Below, piece by piece: positions 56,056-64,000 of a stretch of DNA of 64,000 bases. The notes beneath the pieces are model-generated. The model was not told where the DNA came from and did no database searches. It saw only the letters and a program-made list of their open reading frames with translations. Location: positions 372,001 to 436,000 of the forward strand of contig NZ_JBBPEV010000001.1 of NCBI RefSeq assembly GCF_038069945.1, given 5' to 3'. The first letter of the stretch is position 1; each line of letters starts with the position of its first letter. The DNA is from Aquabacterium sp. A3 (GTDB taxonomy: Bacteria; Pseudomonadota; Gammaproteobacteria; Burkholderiales; Burkholderiaceae_C). A program made the position numbers and the translations under genes.

Positions 56056-57621
56056 ATGTCTTTGAAAAACGCCATCAGGTTGTTCAGCATTCAGGCGCGG
56101 ATGCGCGCCATGGTGGGCGTCACCTTGGCGATGCTGTTGTTGGTCGGCTTGATCGGGCTGATGGGCCTGGAGCGCACCATCACCCACGCCAACGAACACG
56201 CCGAACATGCTTTTGCCGAACTGAACGAATTAGGGCAGTTGCGCGAAGGCGCCGCGCTGTTGCAGCTGGAGAGCATGCGCCTGAGCGCGCAGGCACAGCA
56301 AGGCTGGGGCCCCCAAACCCAGGCCATCGCCGAACGGTGGCGGGCCGAGGTGGCGCGGATGACGGCCACAGCGCAATCGATGCTGGAAGGCGAAGAAGAT
56401 GAAGACAATGCGCATGCGCGGCTCTTGCTCACCGACCTGGCCGCCCATCAGCGGGCCATGGACACCCTGCTGGATCGGGTGCAGTCCGGCGCCCTCAGCT
56501 CTCCGACCGAGATGGCCGAGGGCATCACGCAAGCACTGGCCTTGACCGCCCCCATGCAGGGACGGCTGGACGCCATCACCCAGGTGATGGTGGACGAAGC
56601 CGAAGAGGGGCAGCATACGCTGACCGACAACGCCCGTCTGATGGAGTTGCTTTACGCAGGCGCCACGCTCGTGTCCATGGTGTTGGTAAGCGCATTCACA
56701 GTGGCCAACCAGCGTTCGATCTGTGAACCCATCGAAGCGGCCAGAAACGTTGCCCTGTCCATCGCAGGCGGACAACTGGACAACCGCATTGATGCCGGCG
56801 GCCGTGATGAGTGCAGCAACCTGCTGATGGCGCTGGACCGGATGCAGTCGGGACTGAAGTCCATCGTGCAGGACGTTCGGGACGCGGCGTCGGCCATTTC
56901 CCTGGCCTCTCACGAGATTGCCTCGGGCAACATGGACCTGTCAGGGCGCACAGAAAACGCCGCATCGAGCTTGCAGCAAACCGCCAGCAGCATGGAGCAG
57001 TTGACCCAGACGGTGAAGCAAAACGCCGATGCGGCCCAAGCGGCCAATGGCATGGCACAGCAGGCTGAGCAGGCGGCCAATGGTGGCCAGGGCATCATGA
57101 ACGGGGTGGTGTCCAGCATGGAAGACATACAGCGCACCAGCCAGCGCATCCACGACATCATCGGCGTGATCGATGGCATCGCCTTCCAGACCAACATCCT
57201 GGCCCTCAATGCGGCCGTGGAGGCGGCCCGCGCCGGAGAACAAGGCCGCGGCTTTGCCGTGGTGGCCAGCGAGGTGCGCGGTCTGGCGCAGCGCAGTGCC
57301 AGTGCAGCGCGCGAGATCAAGCAGTTGATTGAAGACTCGGGCGAAAAAGTGTCCTCGGGATCCCGGCTGGTGACCGATGCGGGGCAGGCCATGAACAGCA
57401 TCATCGAGCACGTCCGGCATGTGCGCGAAACCATCAGCGCCATCTCGATCAACGCCTCCGAGCAAAGCACCGGCATCGGCCAGATCGGTCAGGCGGTCAA
57501 CCAACTGGATCAAATGACCCAACAAAACGCCGCACTGGTCGAACAATCGGCGGCGGCGTCTTCCAGCCTGAAGGATCAGGCTGAGCGCCTGAGCCAGACG
57601 GTTCAGACCTTCCGGCTGTGA
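56056..57621 (+). CDS. methyl-accepting chemotaxis protein
   Basis: Chemoreceptor of 521 aa. Transmembrane segments at about 18-38 and 199-217 enclose a mostly helical periplasmic sensor (4-helix bundle type). A HAMP domain (about 217-270) follows, then the cytoplasmic methyl-accepting coiled coil, with the signalling tip centred on [20 protein letters not shown] and ending [20 protein letters not shown] (370-413). There is no C-terminal pentapeptide tether. GGAGG lies 5 nt before the ATG at 56056, which is better than the ATG 12 nt upstream. A CheW gene lies downstream. The ligand is unknown. Confidence 0.95.
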   Translation: MSLKNAIRLFSIQARMRAMVGVTLAMLLLVGLIGLMGLERTITHANEHAEHAFAELNELGQLREGAALLQLESMRLSAQAQQGWGPQTQAIAERWRAEVARMTATAQSMLEGEEDEDNAHARLLLTDLAAHQRAMDTLLDRVQSGALSSPTEMAEGITQALALTAPMQGRLDAITQVMVDEAEEGQHTLTDNARLMELLYAGATLVSMVLVSAFTVANQRSICEPIEAARNVALSIAGGQLDNRIDAGGRDECSNLLMALDRMQSGLKSIVQDVRDAASAISLASHEIASGNMDLSGRTENAASSLQQTASSMEQLTQTVKQNADAAQAANGMAQQAEQAANGGQGIMNGVVSSMEDIQRTSQRIHDIIGVIDGIAFQTNILALNAAVEAARAGEQGRGFAVVASEVRGLAQRSASAAREIKQLIEDSGEKVSSGSRLVTDAGQAMNSIIEHVRHVRETISAISINASEQSTGIGQIGQAVNQLDQMTQQNAALVEQSAAASSSLKDQAERLSQTVQTFRL

Positions 57622-57631
57622 GGACACCGAC

Positions 57632-58318
57632 ATGCGACAACTTGCCTTGATCAGCGCTGCCATCGGGTGCTTTGCACCATGCGCTCATGCCGCCAGGCCC
57701 ATGGCCGTGGACGACACCGGGGTGAACGACCCCGGCACCTGTCAGGTGGAAGTGTGGCAAGAACACGAGGCCGGCGATCGGCACCTTCATGTGGCGCCCA
57801 CTTGCGGCGTGTGGCCCGGACTGGAGATCAACCTGGAGACGATCCACAGCAGGCCTTCCTCAGAGCACGCTCAAGGCGCGTTTGCGGGGTTCCGCTGGGC
57901 GCCGTCGGCTTGGCAGTTCGAGCACTGGAGTCTGGCCTTGCGAGGTGGCTGGCTCAAAGAAAAAGCCCCAGCGGGCGGCGCCTGGTCATCGGTGGACTGG
58001 TCGTTGGGCTTGATGGCAGCCAGGTCGCTCAACGACAGCGTGACCTTGCTGCTGAACCTGGGCCACACCCACCAGCTGGAATCCAGCCGTCCGCTCACCA
58101 CGCACGGCCTGGGCCTGCTGTGGACACCCAACGAGCGATGGAACCTGTTCGTTGAAGCCCTGGGCGAAGGTCGCGAACGCCCGGTGCTGGGCATGGGGGC
58201 GCGCTGGTGGCCTTGGCCGGGCACGCTGGGCCTGGATGCCACTCTCACACGCCCGACCACCCCGGGCGCGCGCACCATCTGGGGCCTGGGCCTGGGGTGG
58301 TACGGCATCAAGTTCTGA
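57632..58318 (+). CDS. hypothetical exported protein, possible outer-membrane barrel
   Basis: 228 aa with a signal peptide (1-20, ISAAIGCFAPCAHA). The mature part has alternating polar/hydrophobic strands and many Trp/Tyr/Gly (for example WSLALRGGWLKE, VTLLLNLGHTHQL, GLGLLWTPNERWNLFVEALG) and ends with Phe (WYGIKF), as outer-membrane beta-barrels do. No family is recognised. GAGG lies 8 nt before the ATG, 10 bp after the MCP stop, so it is cotranscribed with the chemoreceptor. Confidence 0.75.
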   Translation: MRQLALISAAIGCFAPCAHAARPMAVDDTGVNDPGTCQVEVWQEHEAGDRHLHVAPTCGVWPGLEINLETIHSRPSSEHAQGAFAGFRWAPSAWQFEHWSLALRGGWLKEKAPAGGAWSSVDWSLGLMAARSLNDSVTLLLNLGHTHQLESSRPLTTHGLGLLWTPNERWNLFVEALGEGRERPVLGMGARWWPWPGTLGLDATLTRPTTPGARTIWGLGLGWYGIKF

Positions 58319-58337
58319 AAACTCCTTGCAACAGCGC

Positions 58338-58364
58338 TTCAGTTTTTCTGTCGCGGGACGATAA
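58338..58364 (+). promoter_or_regulatory. strong candidate sigma-28 (FliA) promoter for cheW
   Basis: TTCAGTTT (58338-58345), 11 bp, GACGATAA (58357-58364): 6 of 8 and 7 of 8 matches with TAAAGTTT-N11-GCCGATAA at the exact spacing. The predicted start is near 58372, leaving a leader of about 25 nt with GAGG 6 nt before the cheW ATG. The flagellar sigma factor gene is not in the window. Confidence 0.7.
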
Positions 58365-58396
58365 ACCCCGAAGCAAGACCTTTCTTGAGGACCACC

Positions 58397-58990
58397 ATGG
58401 ACACCCTGCAAGCAGCGCCCCCCCAAAGCAGCACCTCGGTACGCCCCGAGTCCTCCGCCTCGACGGCGGGCCTGGGCATGCGGCAAAGCGTCAACCGCCA
58501 GGTTCGCCATGTGCCTGCGGGCCGTGAATACCTCACGTTCCGCCTGGGCACCGAGGAATATGGCATCGACATCCTCAAGGTGCAGGAGATCCGCTCTTAC
58601 GAGCCGCCCACCAAGATCGCGAACGCGCCGGCCTACCTCAAGGGGGTGGTGAACCTCCGCGGGGTGATCGTGCCCATCGTGGACCTGCGGGTGAAGTTCA
58701 ATTGCGTGGGCGACGACGGCCAGGCCGAAATCAGCAGTTTCACGGTGGTGATCGTGCTGAATGTGAAGGGCCGGATCGTGGGCGCGGTGGTGGATTCGGT
58801 CAGCGACGTGATGCAGTTGTCGGAGCAGATGATCCAGCCGGCCCCGGAAATGAGCGATGCGCTGGTCGACACCACCTACATCACCGGCATTGCCAACATC
58901 AACGAGCGCCTGCTGATCCTGATGGACATCGAGTCGCTGATGAGCAGCGCCGAGATGGGCCTGATCAAGCAACTGGCCGAGCAGCACTGA
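58397..58990 (+). CDS. cheW: chemotaxis coupling protein CheW
   Basis: Adaptor that joins receptors to the kinase CheA. 197 aa: about 45 flexible residues, then the CheW beta-barrel domain (REYLTFRLGTEEYGIDILKVQEIR, NAPAYLKGVVNLRGVIVPIVDLR split by family spacing, ...IVGAVVDSVSDVMQLS, ITGIANINERLLILMDIE). The ATG at 58397 has GAGG 6 nt upstream. No cheA, cheY or flagellar genes are in the window, so this is an outlying chemotaxis locus. Its stop lies 21 bp from the convergent permease gene. Confidence 0.96.
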   Translation: MDTLQAAPPQSSTSVRPESSASTAGLGMRQSVNRQVRHVPAGREYLTFRLGTEEYGIDILKVQEIRSYEPPTKIANAPAYLKGVVNLRGVIVPIVDLRVKFNCVGDDGQAEISSFTVVIVLNVKGRIVGAVVDSVSDVMQLSEQMIQPAPEMSDALVDTTYITGIANINERLLILMDIESLMSSAEMGLIKQLAEQH

Positions 58991-59011
58991 GCCGCACCGC
59001 CCGGCGCGCAC

Positions 59012-61639
59012 TCATTCCACCTGGCGCAATGTCATGACCACGGGGCGTCGGCTGACGCCCCTCAAGGTCCACCAGCCGGCCAGCCATGCCAGGCAGGCGC
59101 CCGCCACGGCACCCGGCACTGGCCACCACCAGGGGGCCTGCCAGGCAAACTCGAACACCTGATGGGCCAAGGCCCAGCCCATGGCCAGCGAGGCCAGGCC
59201 GGCCAGCCCACCACCCAAGGCGCCCAGCACCAGCAACTCGGTGCGTTGAACGCGCGCCATCAAGGCATGGGTGGCGCCCAACGATCGCAAGATGGCCCAT
59301 TCCCGGGCACGGCGCTCGCGAGAGGCCATCATCCCGGCTACCAGCACCACCAGGCCGGCAGCCAGGGTGAACGCAAACAAAAACTCCACCGCCGAGATCA
59401 CCTGCGTCATCACCGACTGCACCTGCGCCAGCGTGGCCGACACATCGATCACCGTGACATTGGGGTACTGCTGCACCAGTTGGCGATCCAGTGAGGTGTT
59501 GGCGGGCACCTTGAAGGCGGTGATGTAGGTGACCGGCCACATGGGCATCTCGTCGCTGGGCGCCATCACGAAAAAATTGACCCTCATCGAGGCCCAATCC
59601 ACCCTGCGCACACTGGTGATGCGCCCCTCGTGAATCACCCCGGCCATCTCGAATCGGAGTCGATCACCCAGTTGCAGCCCCAGGGTCTGCATCAGCCCCT
59701 CTTCGACGCTGAACCCATCGCTGCCGCCGGCCTGGTAGCGCCCGGCCACAACCGGGTTGTGTGCGGGAATTTGGGCCGCAAAGCTGAGGTTGAACTCCCG
59801 CTCGACGAGGCGCTGGGCCCGATCGTCGGCATAGCGATCGCCGCTGACCGCCTCGCCATTGATGGCCAGCAGGCGCGCACGCGTCATGGGATACCAGTCG
59901 AAGTCCTGCACCCCGGCCTGCCGCAAGGTGGCCTGGAAGGCCTGCACCTGGTCGGGCTGGATGTTGATGACGAAGCGGTCGGGGGCGTCAACGGGGGTGG
60001 CCGCTCGCCAGCTGTCCACCAAGTCGGTGCGGATCAGGATGAGCAGCAACAAGGCCATCAGGCCCACCCCCAGGGCCGCCACCTGCACCACGGTCTGCGC
60101 CGTCTGCGCAGTGAGCTGGCGCACCGACAAACTCCACCAGGCCGGCCAGCGCTCGCCCCATGATGCGGCCAGCCGACGCAGGCCCTGCGCCAACAACCAG
60201 CCCGCCAAGGCAAACACCGCCACCGCCGCCGCAAAGCCGCCCAGGGCAATGCCACCCAGCACGAGGTCGCCAGCCACCATCAACAACAAGCCCACCAGTG
60301 CAGCCAGGCCCAGACCGGCCACCAGCCAGGAGGCGGTTCTGGGTTCACCCAGATCGCGGCGCAACACCCGCAAAGGTGGCACCTGCGCCAACTGCAGCAC
60401 CGACGGCAAGCCAAACCCGAGCGTCAACAACACGCCCACCGACAAGCCCAGCAACCACGGCGCCACACCGGCGGCCGGCAGGCTGACCGACACCAGGCTG
60501 CCCAGCAAGGACACGAACACCAGGTGAAATGCCCAGCCCAGCACCGACCCCAGCACGCTGGCCAGCACGCCCACGGTCAAAAATTGCAAAGCATAGGCCT
60601 TGGCCATGAAGCTTTGCGGCACGCCAAACACGCGCAGCAGGGCACAGTCGTCCAGCCGCCGCTGCGCAAAATCACGCGCCACCACGGCCACGGCCACGGC
60701 CGACAACAAGGCCGCCAGCAAGGCCACCAGGCGCAAGAACAGGCTGGCGCGGTCCAGCGTGGTGCGCATCTGCGGCTGCCCCTGCTCCAGGGTCTCAACC
60801 CGGGCGCCGCGCGCCTCTTGTGCCTGTTGTTGTGCCCAGCGCGTGAAGGCCTCAAGTCTGGGCTCGGCACCGGCATCCCCGGCATCACCAGTGGCCGGGC
60901 GATCAGGGCGCGGCGCTTGCGCAGGCTGCGCATCCATGGGCCTGAGGGGCCCGGCGGCCAGCAGCCGGTAGGTCACGCGGCTGGCCGGCTGGATCAGCTC
61001 GGTTCGCGCCAGATCGGCCTGGCTCATCATGACCCGCGGCGAAAAGTTCACGAACCCCGCGCCCCGGTCGGGCTCGCTGACGATGACCGCCTCAATGCGC
61101 AAGGCGGCCTCGCCCAGCCACAGCTCGTCACCCAGCTGCAAGCCCAGGATGTCCAGCAAGCCGGGGTCCACCCAGGCGTGCCCCGCTGCGGGTCCTCCGG
61201 CGGGGGCAGGCTGCGGCGCGCCGGGGGCCCCTTGGGCATCCGCCATGGCGATGGTGAGGCGCCCGCGCAAGGGATAGGCCTGGTCAACGGCCTTGATGGC
61301 CACCAGCCTGGACTCTCCGCCGCGCTCGTCTGGCGCACGCGCCATGCTGGGAAACACCCAGGTGCGGCTGGTTCGCAGACCATCAGATCGGGCTTGCCGC
61401 TCCCACGCGTCAGCGATGGGCTGATCGGCCACCACCACCACGTCGGCGCCCAGCAACTGCGCCGCATCGCGGCTCAATCCGCGCTCGATGCGGTTGGCAA
61501 AAAATGACACGGCCGTCAGGGCCGCCACCGCCAGTGCCACGGCCACCAGCAACAGACGCATGCTGCCGCCGCGGAAATCCCGCCACGTCTGCGTCCACGC
61601 CCACATCCACACCGAGGGCGCGACCATTGATTTGGACAT
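59012..61639 (-). CDS. large FtsX/YbbP-type ABC transporter permease
   Basis: Membrane protein of 875 aa with two FtsX/MacB-type permease units. An N-terminal span (about 30-50), a large extracytoplasmic domain (LLGADVVVVADQP...), then a central cluster of helices (about 300-540), a second periplasmic domain and a C-terminal four-helix unit with ERRAREWAILRSLGATHALM. YbbP-like proteins pair with a LolD/YbbA-type ATPase, but none is beside it here. ATG at 61639; a GTG 9 nt upstream has AGG at a better distance. The substrate may be a lipoprotein or lipid; unproven. Confidence 0.88.
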   Translation of the reverse strand: MSKSMVAPSVWMWAWTQTWRDFRGGSMRLLLVAVALAVAALTAVSFFANRIERGLSRDAAQLLGADVVVVADQPIADAWERQARSDGLRTSRTWVFPSMARAPDERGGESRLVAIKAVDQAYPLRGRLTIAMADAQGAPGAPQPAPAGGPAAGHAWVDPGLLDILGLQLGDELWLGEAALRIEAVIVSEPDRGAGFVNFSPRVMMSQADLARTELIQPASRVTYRLLAAGPLRPMDAQPAQAPRPDRPATGDAGDAGAEPRLEAFTRWAQQQAQEARGARVETLEQGQPQMRTTLDRASLFLRLVALLAALLSAVAVAVVARDFAQRRLDDCALLRVFGVPQSFMAKAYALQFLTVGVLASVLGSVLGWAFHLVFVSLLGSLVSVSLPAAGVAPWLLGLSVGVLLTLGFGLPSVLQLAQVPPLRVLRRDLGEPRTASWLVAGLGLAALVGLLLMVAGDLVLGGIALGGFAAAVAVFALAGWLLAQGLRRLAASWGERWPAWWSLSVRQLTAQTAQTVVQVAALGVGLMALLLLILIRTDLVDSWRAATPVDAPDRFVINIQPDQVQAFQATLRQAGVQDFDWYPMTRARLLAINGEAVSGDRYADDRAQRLVEREFNLSFAAQIPAHNPVVAGRYQAGGSDGFSVEEGLMQTLGLQLGDRLRFEMAGVIHEGRITSVRRVDWASMRVNFFVMAPSDEMPMWPVTYITAFKVPANTSLDRQLVQQYPNVTVIDVSATLAQVQSVMTQVISAVEFLFAFTLAAGLVVLVAGMMASRERRAREWAILRSLGATHALMARVQRTELLVLGALGGGLAGLASLAMGWALAHQVFEFAWQAPWWWPVPGAVAGACLAWLAGWWTLRGVSRRPVVMTLRQVE

Positions 61640-61721
61640 CTCAGACACAAGCCACCTATCCGATCACGACAGATCGGGGCATGATGTCATCTTTCGAATG
61701 GCCTTGCCTGACTGAGTCGCC

Positions 61722-64000
<2,279 letters not shown>

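Overview
The window is a dense, GC-rich stretch of bacterial chromosome made almost entirely of core genes. Gene content and order (rpmF-plsX-fabHDG-acpP-fabF-rpoE-rseA-degQ-lepA-lepB-DUF4845-rnc-era-recO-pdxJ-acpS-nagZ, and rluC-HAD-Rieske-S49 next to rne), together with a DksA that lacks most zinc-finger cysteines, point to a betaproteobacterium of the order Burkholderiales, probably Comamonadaceae or a close neighbour. The species cannot be fixed from the sequence alone. I found no tRNA, rRNA, CRISPR array, insertion sequence, prophage or integrase.

Layout. 1-9.7 kb: a carbonic anhydrase fragment and an MBL-fold hydrolase, then a minus-strand run corC-lnt-glyQ-glyS-gmhB-ygjP, and a CobW/COG0523 metallochaperone. 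9.9-14.3 kb: dksA, an uncharacterised STAS-like gene and the HslVU protease. 14.3-25.5 kb: coaX, a chalcone-isomerase-like exported protein, an HDOD protein, sppA-Rieske-HAD-rluC, the rne gene with a long leader, and an acyl-CoA ligase behind a perfect 16-bp palindromic operator. 25.5-44.9 kb: 21 consecutive minus-strand genes from yceD to nagZ, covering fatty-acid synthesis, the envelope-stress sigma factor and its anti-sigma factor, a periplasmic protease, LepA, signal peptidase, RNase III, Era, RecO, PdxJ, AcpS and NagZ. 44.9-49.9 kb: a plus-strand run maf-methyltransferase-DUF3429-M61 peptidase-DUF3108. 50-55.8 kb: dsbC, a UbiH-family monooxygenase, ychF, a BASS transporter and fadD. 56-59 kb: a chemotaxis pocket (MCP, exported protein, CheW) with two candidate sigma-28 promoters. 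59-64 kb: a large ABC permease, a YoaK-type membrane protein, an adenine/adenosine deaminase and the end of a BMP-type solute-binding protein.

How the genes work together. The central block joins phospholipid and fatty-acid building (PlsX, FabHDG, ACP, FabF, AcpS) with envelope quality control (RpoE, RseA, DegQ-type protease, LepB, Lnt) and RNA/ribosome maturation (RNase E, RNase III, Era, RluC, LepA, YceD, L32). The deaminase/BMP pair suggests purine uptake and salvage. Two acyl-CoA ligases suggest fatty-acid use.

Most interesting non-coding signals: (i) the lepA leader, where a hairpin plus eight uridines abuts the start codon; (ii) two consensus DnaA boxes in inverted orientation between degQ and lepA; (iii) the palindrome TTGACGTTAACGTCAA over the -35 of the acyl-CoA ligase promoter; (iv) sigma-28 promoters at cheW and the MCP gene; (v) a hairpin holding the rne ribosome-binding site; and (vi) no rseB between rseA and degQ, with a 12-bp tandem repeat in the gap. 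All sites were found by eye and are predictions.
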